Source: Tamilnaduibacter salinus (GTDB lineage Bacteria; Pseudomonadota; Gammaproteobacteria; Pseudomonadales; Oleiphilaceae). From it: 64,000 bases of DNA. The stretch covers positions 496,001 to 560,000 of the forward strand of contig NZ_QEKQ01000001.1 of assembly GCF_003096655.1 (NCBI RefSeq). Reading direction: 5' to 3'. Below the pieces are notes generated by a model, which saw nothing but the letters and a program-made list of their open reading frames with translations, was not told the DNA's origin and made no database searches. Shown here piece after piece: positions 26,580-34,027 of the stretch. The translations under genes and the position numbers were made by a program. Position 1 is the first letter of the stretch, and each line of letters opens with the position of its first letter.

Positions 26580-27743
26580 ATGACGGTTTCCGTCCTGGTC
26601 GTCGACGACTCGGGTTTTTTCCGCAAGCGACTGACCGAAATCCTGAACGCCTCTGGAAAAATAAAGGTCGTCGGCGCGGCCAACAACGGACGGGAAGCGA
26701 TCGAACTGGTTGAGCGATTCAATCCGGACGTGGTGACGATGGACTATGAGATGCCGGTCATGGATGGCATCTCCGCGGTGCGTGAAATCATGCGCCGATC
26801 GCCCCGGCCGGTGCTGATGTTTTCCTCGCTCACCTATGAAGGAGCGCGCGTGACGCTGGATGCGCTGGAAGCAGGCGCTGTCGATTTCCTCCCCAAGAAT
26901 TTCGAGGAAATTGCGCGTAGCAGCAGTGAATTGCAGCGAATTCTCAAAGAGCGCATCCTTGATGTGGCGGGCAGTCGCCCCGGCACCCAACCGCCACCGT
27001 CGTCCCCGTCGCCGGCTTCCAAGCCGGTCGGGAAGACCGACAGCGAACCGGCGCCTGCGCGTCGCCAGCCTCAGCGACCAGCCGCTCGCCAGCCTGCGAA
27101 GCCCGCGGCGCGGCCCGCGCCAAGTCGGCCCCAAGCGCCTCGCCAGCCGGTGGGTCGTAAGACACCCGCCCGTCAGTACAGTGTGGTGGGAATTGGCACT
27201 TCCACCGGTGGTCCGATCGCGCTTCAGCGAGTCCTCAGTGCCCTGCCCGCGCGTTTCCCGGCACCGTTGGTGCTGGTCCAGCACATGCCGGCGAGTTTCA
27301 CGCCCGCCTTCGCCGAGCGCCTCAATAAGCTGTGCAAGATCGAGGTCCGACAGGCGGAGGATGGCGATGAGCTGAAACCCGGGCTGGCATTGCTGGCCCC
27401 TGGCGGCAAGCAGATGTTGGTGGAGAACCGGGGGCAGTATGGTCGGGTCAAGATTCTGCCTGGAGACGGACGCGTCAACTACCGCCCTTGCGTGGACGTC
27501 ACGTTCGGATCGTTGGCAAAAAGCTTTCCTGGCAAGACTCTGGGGCTGATTCTGACCGGCATGGGGGCGGATGGAAAGGATGGTTGCCGGTTGATGAAGC
27601 AGTCAGGCAGTGTCGTATGGTCCCAGGACGAGGCCTCGTCCGTGATCTACGGTATGCCGATGGCCGTGGCAAATGCGGACCTGACGGACGAAGTGCTCTC
27701 GCTGGATGACATCGGGCCACGGCTGATCGAAGGAGTCCGTTGA
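26580..27743 (+). CDS. cheB: Chemotaxis methylesterase CheB
   Basis: CheB removes methyl groups from receptors for adaptation. In 387 residues: a receiver (about 1-120, Asp55 in VVTMDYEMPVMDG), a long Pro/Ala/Arg-rich linker (about 140-200), then the methylesterase domain. The catalytic serine lies in GIGTSTGGP, the histidine in LVQHMPASFTPAF and the aspartate region in LTGMGADGKDG. GGGGAG precedes the ATG. The linker is longer than in enterics. The stop overlaps the motC start. Confidence 0.96.
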   Translation: MTVSVLVVDDSGFFRKRLTEILNASGKIKVVGAANNGREAIELVERFNPDVVTMDYEMPVMDGISAVREIMRRSPRPVLMFSSLTYEGARVTLDALEAGAVDFLPKNFEEIARSSSELQRILKERILDVAGSRPGTQPPPSSPSPASKPVGKTDSEPAPARRQPQRPAARQPAKPAARPAPSRPQAPRQPVGRKTPARQYSVVGIGTSTGGPIALQRVLSALPARFPAPLVLVQHMPASFTPAFAERLNKLCKIEVRQAEDGDELKPGLALLAPGGKQMLVENRGQYGRVKILPGDGRVNYRPCVDVTFGSLAKSFPGKTLGLILTGMGADGKDGCRLMKQSGSVVWSQDEASSVIYGMPMAVANADLTDEVLSLDDIGPRLIEGVR

Positions 27744-28480
27744 TGGACCTTCTCAGTCTGCTGGGCATCATACTGGCCTTTGCGGCCATTCTGGGCGGCA
27801 ATGTTCTGGAGGGCGGTGCTCTTGGTTCGCTGTTCAATGCCCCGGCCGGATTGATCGTGATTGGCGGTACGCTGGCCGCGACGTTACTCCAGACGTCATG
27901 GCCGGTGATTGTCCGGGCCTGTCGACTGTCGCGCTGGGTGTTTGTCCCGCCTTTCATCGGGCTCGATGATGGCATTGACAAGGTCATTGGGTGGAGTGTT
28001 AAGGCCCGCAAGCAGGGCCTGCTGGGACTGGAGCATCTGGCTGAGCGTGAACCGGAGCGATTCGCCCGCAAAGGACTTCAGCTGCTGGTGGACGGCGCCG
28101 AGACCGAGACGATCCGCAGCATCATGGAAGTGGAGTTGGAATCGCGGGAGCAGCGAGATCTGGAGGCGGCAAGCGTGTATGAGGCCATGGGCGGCTACTC
28201 ACCGACGATCGGCATCATCGGTGCCGTGATGGGCCTGATCCAGGTGATGACCAACCTGGAGGACCCCAGTACTCTGGGCGCCGGTATTGCGACCGCGTTT
28301 GTGGCCACCATCTACGGCGTGGCGCTTGCCAACCTGCTGTTTTTCCCCGTAGCGAGCAAGCTCCGGTCCATCGTGGCCCGCCGAACGCGGTATCAGGACA
28401 TGATGATTGAGGGGCTGATTGCGATTGCCGAAGGCGAGAACCCCCGGTCCATCGAGATGCGCCTGAGGGGCTTCCAATAA
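27743..28480 (+). CDS. motC: Flagellar stator subunit, MotA family (MotC type)
   Basis: MotA-family proteins form the five-subunit ring of the proton-driven stator. The 245-residue protein has four membrane segments (an N-terminal pair, and a pair near GYSPTIGIIGAVMGLIQVM and TAFVATIYGVALANLLFFP). The cytoplasmic loop carries charged residues that face FliG. Position directly after cheB matches Pseudomonas motC. AGGAG lies 7 bases before ATG 27743, which overlaps the cheB stop. Proton rather than sodium coupling is not decided here. Confidence 0.92.
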   Translation: MDLLSLLGIILAFAAILGGNVLEGGALGSLFNAPAGLIVIGGTLAATLLQTSWPVIVRACRLSRWVFVPPFIGLDDGIDKVIGWSVKARKQGLLGLEHLAEREPERFARKGLQLLVDGAETETIRSIMEVELESREQRDLEAASVYEAMGGYSPTIGIIGAVMGLIQVMTNLEDPSTLGAGIATAFVATIYGVALANLLFFPVASKLRSIVARRTRYQDMMIEGLIAIAEGENPRSIEMRLRGFQ

Positions 28481-28492
28481 GGGGAGGGCACC

Positions 28493-29278
28493 ATGCGGCG
28501 ACGGCGCCAACAGCCCGATAGCCCGCTCAACCGGGAGCGCTGGCTGATTTCCTATGCTGATTTTATCACCCTGCTGTTTGGCTTTTTCGTGGTGATGTAT
28601 TCCGTCTCGTCTGTGAATCAGGGCAAATACAAGGTGCTTTCGGAAACATTGACCGGCGTTTTCAACGCGCCGCAGCGTTCCGTCAGGCCGGTCCCCGTTG
28701 GCGATTCTCCGGCCGTCCGGCCACCGGCCAGTGAGCAGGTCATCCAGCCACCGGTCAATCAGGCGCCCGAAGCCGCTCAGGGCGAAGGAAGTGGTTCTGA
28801 TGCGAGTCAGTCGCTCAAATCCATGGCGGGGCATTTGCAGGCAGAATTTCAGAGCCTTATCCGCCAGGGCGTCGTCAGTGTGGAAACCAACGAGCAGTGG
28901 ATTGAGCTGAGCCTCCGAAATAGCCTCTTGTTTGGATCCGGGACCGCAGAGCCGCACTACGATGCGTTTCCGGTCGCCGAAAAAATTGCCGGTATTGTCG
29001 ATGGGTACAACAATGCTGTCCGGGTCGAGGGGTTCACCGACAACCGTCCGATCCAGACCGCTTCCTATCCCACCAACTGGGAATTGTCAGCGGCACGGGC
29101 GGCTGCCATCGTCCGGTTGTTGGCGCAGAATGGGGTAGACCCTCAGCGGATGGCGGCTGTGGGCTACGGCGCCCACCAACCGGTGGCTCGCAACGACACC
29201 CCGGAAGGCCGGAGCCGGAACCGCCGGGTGGTGATCCTGATATCCCGTGGGTCGAGCGTCCGCGCCGCTGGCCGCTAG
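28493..29278 (+). CDS. motD: Flagellar stator subunit, MotB family (MotD type)
   Basis: MotB-family proteins anchor the stator to peptidoglycan and carry the ion-binding aspartate. In 261 residues: one membrane segment (about 20-40) with the aspartate in LISYADFITLLFGFFVVMYS, a proline-rich plug/linker, and an OmpA-like domain with VEGFTDNRPIQTASYPTNWE and LSAARAAAIVRLL. GGGGAG precedes the ATG. The TAG stop lies inside the left CTAG of a palindromic inserted element, so the insertion left the protein unchanged. Confidence 0.93.
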   Translation: MRRRRQQPDSPLNRERWLISYADFITLLFGFFVVMYSVSSVNQGKYKVLSETLTGVFNAPQRSVRPVPVGDSPAVRPPASEQVIQPPVNQAPEAAQGEGSGSDASQSLKSMAGHLQAEFQSLIRQGVVSVETNEQWIELSLRNSLLFGSGTAEPHYDAFPVAEKIAGIVDGYNNAVRVEGFTDNRPIQTASYPTNWELSAARAAAIVRLLAQNGVDPQRMAAVGYGAHQPVARNDTPEGRSRNRRVVILISRGSSVRAAGR

Positions 29279-29439
29279 GAGTCTGCGCGGTAGAAATCGT
29301 GCCAGGCGAGATCGTCCCACTGCGAGGCCATTTTGACGGTCATTTGAGGCGCATAGTGGTTCTATGTAACGAAAATGAGCGCTCAAAAGGGACCGCAGTG
29401 GGGCGGTCGCAGCGGTGCGACTTTCTACCGCGCAGACTC
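29279..29439. mobile_element. Palindromic MITE-like element 1, CTAG-flanked
   Basis: A 161-base non-coding element bounded by CTAG on both sides (29275-29278 and 29440-29443), read as a target-site duplication. Termini are perfect 18-bp inverted repeats (GAGTCTGCGCGGTAGAAA at 29279-29296, its complement at 29422-29439). The arms continue as an imperfect palindrome centred on 29359, where CATAG and CTATG enclose a TGGTT loop (29357-29361). It has no open reading frame, so it would need a transposase in trans. IS5-type transposases are known to duplicate CTAG-like targets; which one moved this is unknown. It could instead be a REP-like repeat. Confidence 0.75.
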
Positions 29440-29556
29440 CTAGGGAAGTGCTGACTAATTCCCTGAACTTGGCATGGTTTCTGTATCTTTTGCGCACAGG
29501 TCTGAAATCCTGGCAAGAATCTGCCGGTAATTGGTTGCCGAGGGAGACGAAACAGC

Positions 29557-30330
29557 GTGCGAATCTGGTCCGTTGCCAATCAGAAAGGGGGCGTGGGGAA
29601 AACCACAACCGTCGTGGCCCTGGGTGGCCTTCTGGCCGCTCGCGGCAAGCGGGTGCTTGTGGTGGATCTGGACCCGCATGGTTCTCTGACGAGCTGGTTC
29701 GGTTACGATCCGGATCGGCTTTCTCACAGTCTGTTTGATCTGTTTCAGGACAACGGCTCCGTTCCCGAAGGACTGCCGGCCCAGCTTGTGACCGATACCA
29801 GCTGTGAGGGACTCTCGCTTTTGCCGGCCAGCTCTGCACTGGCGACGCTTGAGCGTAAAATGGTGGGCGTGGAGGGGATGGGGTTGATCCTGTCCCGGGC
29901 ACTGACCCAGCTCTGGGATGACTTTGATTTCGTTCTGCTGGACAACACACCCTCGCTGGGCGTGCTGATGGTCAACGCGCTGGCCGCTTCGCAAAGGCTG
30001 ATTGTGCCGGTTCAGACGGAATTCCTGGCGATGAAGGGACTGGAGCGGATGCTGAACACTCTGAGGATGATCATGCGGTCACGTTCAAACCCGCTGCCGT
30101 TCACGATCGTACCAACGCTGTACGATCGGCGGACACAGGCGTCCGTACAGAGCCTGAATGCGCTACGAAAAGCGTATCCGGATGAACTCTGGCGGTTTGC
30201 GGTACCGATTGATACCCGTTTCCGGGATGCGTCGCAGGCCGGCCAGGTGCCATCCACTTATTCGCCGGAGTCCCAGGGAACGCGGGCGTATGGCCGGTTG
30301 CTTGACGACCTGCTGGCGATGACCGTTTGA
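29557..30330 (+). CDS. parC: ParA-family ATPase ParC-like, chemotaxis array positioning
   Basis: A 257-residue ParA/MinD-type ATPase with deviant Walker A VANQKGGVGKTTTVVALGG, the aspartate-containing VVDLDPHGSLTSWFG, and LLDNTPSLGVLMVNAL. In Vibrio, ParC forms polar foci and recruits chemotaxis arrays, in a locus ordered cheB-parC-parP-cheW. The order here, after a stator pair, is the same as in Pseudomonas. The start is GTG 29557. A plasmid-type partition role is unlikely as no parB or parS follows. The region 29444-29556 before it holds no convincing promoter. Confidence 0.85.
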   Translation: MRIWSVANQKGGVGKTTTVVALGGLLAARGKRVLVVDLDPHGSLTSWFGYDPDRLSHSLFDLFQDNGSVPEGLPAQLVTDTSCEGLSLLPASSALATLERKMVGVEGMGLILSRALTQLWDDFDFVLLDNTPSLGVLMVNALAASQRLIVPVQTEFLAMKGLERMLNTLRMIMRSRSNPLPFTIVPTLYDRRTQASVQSLNALRKAYPDELWRFAVPIDTRFRDASQAGQVPSTYSPESQGTRAYGRLLDDLLAMTV

Positions 30331-30374
30331 CGGTCCGCCAGCGAGCGTCAGAATCATGACGGTGTTTTGTGCCC

Positions 30375-31238
30375 ATGACACAGCGTGACTCCAAAACCAT
30401 CTATGCCGATCCGACGTTGGCTCTGACGGACTACCTGGACGACCTGCTGCATACCGCAACCGAGCGGCAGGCCGACCCGGCGCCCGACGTGGCACCATCG
30501 CCTCCTGATCCTGATCCTGAGCCTGATCCTGAGCCTGATCAGCGTGCGGCGCTCCGTGAGGCGCGCCGCGAGAGATTGCGACAGTTTGCCGAGAGCGAGC
30601 GTCGTCGACGGCTGGCGGAAAGCGGTGCCAGCGAGTCCGAGCCCGCGGTCGCCCCTCTGACCCGGTCAGAGCCACCCGCAGTTGTCTCCGAGCCTGTTGT
30701 TTCAACGCCTGTCGAAAGCGCCAGTGAACCGCAGCCTGCTACCGACCGCGGGCCGGAGGACTGGACGGACCGTCCCGATTGGGCTGCTGACCCATTCGAA
30801 TGTCTGATCTTTCGGGTTGCGGGGCTCCAGCTCGCCGTGCCGCTGGTTCTGCTGGGGGCGGTGCATCGCATGGATAGCGAACTGCGCAAGCCGCCGGGAC
30901 GACCGGACTGGTTCATGGGGCTGCTGCCGTCGGGCGGAATGAACCTGCGCGTTGCCGACACGGCGGAATGGGTCATGAGCGGTCGGGTTCCCAAGGGAGC
31001 CCGTGACGGGTATCAGTTTGTCATCCGGCTGGATGACAGTGAGTGGGGGCTGGCGTGTGACGAGGTGGCGCAGTCCTTCCGTCTCGACCCGGATGACGTA
31101 AAATGGCGCTCCGGTCGCAGTCGTCGTCCCTGGCTTGCGGGGACCGTGGTGCGTCACATGTGCGCGCTGCTGGACGTCCGCACCATGGCCCGATTGCTGG
31201 CGCAGGCTGAGCGGGACCACCGACTCGAAATCGGCTGA
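30375..31238 (+). CDS. parP: CheW-domain protein, ParP-like
   Basis: A 287-residue protein. Residues about 1-135 are low-complexity and acidic/proline-rich, including a PDPDPEPDPEPD stretch coded by a hexamer repeat and an arginine-rich helix. Residues about 140-285 form a CheW-like domain (FRVAGLQLAVPLVLLGAVHRM, LLDVRTMARLLAQAE). In Vibrio, ParP links ParC to CheA and stabilises polar arrays. Position between parC and cheW gives the assignment. ATG 30375 is chosen over GTG 30369. Confidence 0.8.
   Translation: MTQRDSKTIYADPTLALTDYLDDLLHTATERQADPAPDVAPSPPDPDPEPDPEPDQRAALREARRERLRQFAESERRRRLAESGASESEPAVAPLTRSEPPAVVSEPVVSTPVESASEPQPATDRGPEDWTDRPDWAADPFECLIFRVAGLQLAVPLVLLGAVHRMDSELRKPPGRPDWFMGLLPSGGMNLRVADTAEWVMSGRVPKGARDGYQFVIRLDDSEWGLACDEVAQSFRLDPDDVKWRSGRSRRPWLAGTVVRHMCALLDVRTMARLLAQAERDHRLEIG
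30504..30541 (+). repeat. Imperfect CCTGAT/CCTGAG hexamer tandem repeat within parP
   Basis: Six consecutive hexamers, CCTGAT or CCTGAG, encode Pro-Asp/Pro-Glu dipeptides. Gain or loss of units would change length without shifting frame. Confidence 0.8.
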
Positions 31239-31243
31239 TCCGC

Positions 31244-31258
31244 TGGCACGCAATGTGC
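31244..31258 (+). promoter_or_regulatory. Putative sigma-54 promoter upstream of cheW
   Basis: TGGCACGCAATGTGC: a perfect -24 block TGGCACG, with GG (31245-31246) and GC (31257-31258) 10 bases apart; the -12 block GTGC differs from TTGC at one base. It begins 5 bases after the parP stop and about 84 bases before the cheW ATG. This suggests cheW and the DUF2802 gene can be transcribed apart from the long cheYZAB operon. A TATAGT at 31264-31269 is less convincing as a -10 box. Confidence 0.65.
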
Positions 31259-31341
31259 TCTGTTCTATAGTAGGGGGCACGGTCGTTGATTTTTTGACAG
31301 AGGACGGTGTCCTGACAGGCGCCGCCGGAGGAGAGAGCAAT

Positions 31342-31830
31342 ATGGCATCCCCAAGCGCACACCAGGCCCAGAGCGATGACGATCAGGTGCTGCAGTACGT
31401 CACGTTCAGGCTGGAAGATGAGACCTACGGCATTGATGTCATGCAGATCCAGGAGGTTCTGCGTTACAACGAGATCGCGCCGGTGCCGGGCGCGCCCGAT
31501 TATGTGCTGGGTATCATCAACCTGCGCGGCAATGTCGTGACAGTGATCGATACCCGTCGCCGTTTTGGGCTGCCGGACGCGGAGATCACCGATGCGACGC
31601 GCATTGTGGTGATGGAGTCGTCCCAGCAGGTGATGGGCATTCTGGTCGACTCGGTGGCCGAGGTGGTCTACCTGAAGGCCAGCGAGATTGAAACCGCTCC
31701 CAACGTAGGGAACGAGGAAAGTGCCAAGTTCATCCAGGGCGTGTGTAACAAGAACGGCGAACTGATCATACTCGTGGATTTTGACAAGATGCTGGCTGAT
31801 CACGAGTGGGCCGAGATCGCGTCACTGTGA
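31342..31830 (+). CDS. cheW: Chemotaxis coupling protein CheW
   Basis: CheW couples receptors to CheA in arrays. The 162-residue single CheW domain has YVTFRLEDETYGIDVMQIQE, the highly conserved VLGIINLRGNVVTVIDTRRRFG and ILIDSV-like VDSVAEVV. GGAGGAGAG precedes ATG 31342; the open frame runs further upstream but only overlaps parP and its 3' gap. Likely co-transcribed with the DUF2802 gene. Confidence 0.96.
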   Translation: MASPSAHQAQSDDDQVLQYVTFRLEDETYGIDVMQIQEVLRYNEIAPVPGAPDYVLGIINLRGNVVTVIDTRRRFGLPDAEITDATRIVVMESSQQVMGILVDSVAEVVYLKASEIETAPNVGNEESAKFIQGVCNKNGELIILVDFDKMLADHEWAEIASL

Positions 31831-31875
31831 CCGCGTGATCGAGCCCTCAAGGGCGGCTGGCCGGAGGACTGACTG

Positions 31876-32265
31876 ATGACAGACTGGATGATGCTTGCCC
31901 CCTGGGCGCTGACGATGACAACGCTTGCCTTGCTGTGCGGACATGCCATTGTCACTCGGCGCCGCCTCAACGCCATGGAAGCCCGTTTTCGGGATCGTCT
32001 GGAGACACTCGGGCGAGAGCTGCATGCCACCAGCAGTGGCAGTCTTGGCGTGGGCAACCGGGTGGTTCGATGCGAGCGTGAGCTGCACGAGTTGCACACC
32101 ACCGTTGAGGAAATGCGCCAGAATGATCCCCTGCGGGTTTCCTACGATGAGGCCTCGCGGCTTGTCGATCTGGGCGCGGACGTCGACGACCTCATGAACA
32201 CCTGCGGCATTTCCCGGCCCGAGGCCGAACTTGTCGCCGCATTGAAGCGTCGCCAGGCCGCTTAA
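31876..32265 (+). CDS. DUF2802 family protein
   Basis: A 129-residue protein of unknown function. One N-terminal membrane segment (about 4-24, MLAPWALTMTTLALLCGHAI) is followed by a coiled-coil (about 30-85) and a C-terminal helix-turn-helix-like part (ASRLVDLGADVDDLMNTCGI, SRPEAELVAALKR). The same gene follows cheW in Pseudomonas-type loci, suggesting a link to the polar chemotaxis/flagellar machinery. Its TAA stop shares the palindrome TTAA with the stop of the opposite-strand gene. Confidence 0.75.
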   Translation: MTDWMMLAPWALTMTTLALLCGHAIVTRRRLNAMEARFRDRLETLGRELHATSSGSLGVGNRVVRCERELHELHTTVEEMRQNDPLRVSYDEASRLVDLGADVDDLMNTCGISRPEAELVAALKRRQAA

Positions 32266-32561
32266 TCGTCCGGGTTTCCCCGGCCGGCATCGTGCGGGGT
32301 TTTGCCCTGCAGGTAGAAGGCGAACGACAGAATCTCGGCGATCACCCGGTACAGCATTTCCGGGATCTCCTCATCCAGATCCAGTCGCGCCAGAATCCCT
32401 GCCAGTTCGGGGTTCTCGTACAATGGAACCCCGTTTTCCTCAGCAATCCGGATGATCTCCCGGGCGATATCGTCGGTCCCGGTTGCGGCCACCGTCGGTG
32501 CCCGCTCGCCGTCATACGTCAGTGCAACGGCCGCGTCCTGATAGTGGGGGTCATCGGTCAT
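32262..32561 (-). CDS. FlhB C-terminal domain homologue (FhlB/FlhX type)
   Basis: A 99-residue protein aligning with the cytoplasmic FlhB part after the autocleavage site: AAVALTYDGERAPTVAATG, then EIIRIAEENGVPLYENPELAG. The NPTH site itself is replaced by sequence ending DPHYQD. Such stand-alone FlhB-C proteins can partly replace FlhB's C-terminal domain in some bacteria. ATG 32561 overlaps the stop of the FliK-like gene (ATGA), so the two are coupled. Confidence 0.82.
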   Translation of the reverse strand: MTDDPHYQDAAVALTYDGERAPTVAATGTDDIAREIIRIAEENGVPLYENPELAGILARLDLDEEIPEMLYRVIAEILSFAFYLQGKTPHDAGRGNPDD

Positions 32562-33904
32562 GCGCGTGTATCCACCAATCGTTGCTCGAGCTGGGTCCGG
32601 ACGCCGGCAGGCTGCCCCCGGCGACATTCCAGTTCCGTCACTTCCAATCCAAGATCGGCCAGGCGCCGGGTGAGATCCGGAAGCGTCTCCCGGGCATCGT
32701 GCAGGGTCTTCGTCCGGTCCGCCCAGATCCGACCGGACAGTTGCTGTTGCTGAAGCGCCAGCTCAAACGTCACTGTGCCCGCCTCGGCCAGGTCCACCGA
32801 GAGGGTCAGCCGCCATTGCGCCACCTGTCGGTGCTCGCCGTCTGACGCGCCCTCGTCTTCCTTGCCGTGTTTCTCAAGCCGCATCTGTGCGAACCGGGTC
32901 TGCTCGGACGCATCGACCCATGGCAGCTCCATAAGCAGCGTGGGCGTACCCGGCGTGCCAGGTGCATCGGCCGCCGCCGGGGCGGCTCCCAGGGTCTGAC
33001 TGTGAAGCTGATTGACGTTGATCCGGTTGAGCATGCCCGACAGCATCCGGAGCATCTGCGCGGTCGACGCGTTGTCACGTCCGGGTTGGGCGGTATTGGT
33101 GTCGGTTCCGGTCGTCAGCGGCGGCGGGAACTGAAGCGGCGCTTTCATGAGGTCCGGGCTGGTCAGGGGGGTATACCGGTTAAATGCCTGGGTCGGTTCG
33201 CCGCGGGACTGCAATAGAGACGTAATGACACGGCTGAGGGCCAGTTTCAGGTCCGGCGCGCCTGCAGGGTCTTTTGCGCCCCGCGCGAGATGGCTTTCAG
33301 TGAACAGGCCGCTATCGCGGATCCAGCTCCGCACCCGGTCGATTGCGTCGGTCGTCGAACGCTGGTTGGAATCCAGTTGAGTGCTTCGCGGCAGTTGCTG
33401 GAACAATTGCTCAATACTCTGCCGGGCGCCGTCACTGAGCCCCTGGGGCATAGTGGCCGGTTGAGCGGTCGTTTGAAGCGCCTGACGCAGAGCGCTCATC
33501 CCGGTATCCAGTCGATGCTGCCAGGGGAGGTGTTGGGCGAGCTGTCGGGCAATGCGCGCCTCGCGCGTCTGGGTCGGGGCGAGCTGTTCGGTCAGGCGCA
33601 GCTCGTTGCCAGCACGGGCCACGCGCACCCATTGGCCCGGCTGCAGGCTCGTGTCGCTGTTCACCGGCAGGGTCTGGCCACGCAGAGCCAGCAGCGTCTG
33701 GGCCGGGCGAGCACCGGACTGCTCCAGAACCTGAACGACCCGGGCGATGGTGGATTGGCCCTGACTCAGTCGCAGCTGGTCCAGCAGGCGTGCCGCCGTT
33801 GCGCTGGTCTCGCCCGCTGTCGACGCGCCTGGGGAGGCTCCCCGCGCCGGCGTCGTTGACGGGGTGTTGGCCGTTGGCACATGACCTGTATTCACTGATT
33901 TCAT
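32558..33904 (-). CDS. FliK-like hook-length control domain protein (second FliK)
   Basis: About 448 residues. The N-terminal two thirds are Gln/Ser/Thr/Pro-rich and low-complexity. The C-terminal third resembles the FliK C-domain: MELPWVDASEQTRFAQMRLE, WRLTLSVDLAEAGTVTFELA, LADLGLEVTELECRRGQ. It is distinct from the fliK at 6.2 kb and has no strong ruler features. It is paired with the FlhB-C homologue, as FliK pairs with FlhB. The start is uncertain: ATG 33904 is chosen, ATG 33931 or further upstream is possible. Name by domain only. Confidence 0.7.
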   Translation of the reverse strand: MKSVNTGHVPTANTPSTTPARGASPGASTAGETSATAARLLDQLRLSQGQSTIARVVQVLEQSGARPAQTLLALRGQTLPVNSDTSLQPGQWVRVARAGNELRLTEQLAPTQTREARIARQLAQHLPWQHRLDTGMSALRQALQTTAQPATMPQGLSDGARQSIEQLFQQLPRSTQLDSNQRSTTDAIDRVRSWIRDSGLFTESHLARGAKDPAGAPDLKLALSRVITSLLQSRGEPTQAFNRYTPLTSPDLMKAPLQFPPPLTTGTDTNTAQPGRDNASTAQMLRMLSGMLNRINVNQLHSQTLGAAPAAADAPGTPGTPTLLMELPWVDASEQTRFAQMRLEKHGKEDEGASDGEHRQVAQWRLTLSVDLAEAGTVTFELALQQQQLSGRIWADRTKTLHDARETLPDLTRRLADLGLEVTELECRRGQPAGVRTQLEQRLVDTRA

Positions 33905-33947
33905 CGCTGATCCGCTGCTCCCGGGAGTCATTGCGGAAAAGATCCGG

Positions 33948-33953
33948 TATAAT
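33948..33953 (+). promoter_or_regulatory. Possible sigma-70 -10 box upstream of ccmA
   Basis: A perfect TATAAT lies 75 bases before the ccmA start, in the otherwise GC-rich region near the 5' end of the divergent FliK-like gene. No good -35 box is seen at 16-18 bases upstream, so a helper protein or a weak -35 would be needed. Confidence 0.35.
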
Positions 33954-34027
33954 TCGCCCGCCGAATTCATTGTCAGACAGGCTGCGTGCCGGTGGCGACT
34001 CAATGCCGCGCCATCTCAGGGGTTATC

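Noticed and set aside
24782-26722. A 646-codon open frame on the minus strand across cheA
   Set aside because: It mirrors cheA codon structure in GC-rich DNA, has no recognisable domain and runs opposite a gene with clear motifs throughout.
29507-29545. Two sigma-54-like sites ahead of parC (TGGCAAGAATCTGC and CGGTAATTGGTTGC)
   Set aside because: Both have GG-N9-GC spacing, one base short; sigma-54 is strict about this spacing.
32262-32265. TTAA palindrome shared by the stops of two convergent genes as a regulatory site
   Set aside because: It is explained simply by overlapping TAA stop codons in a compact genome.
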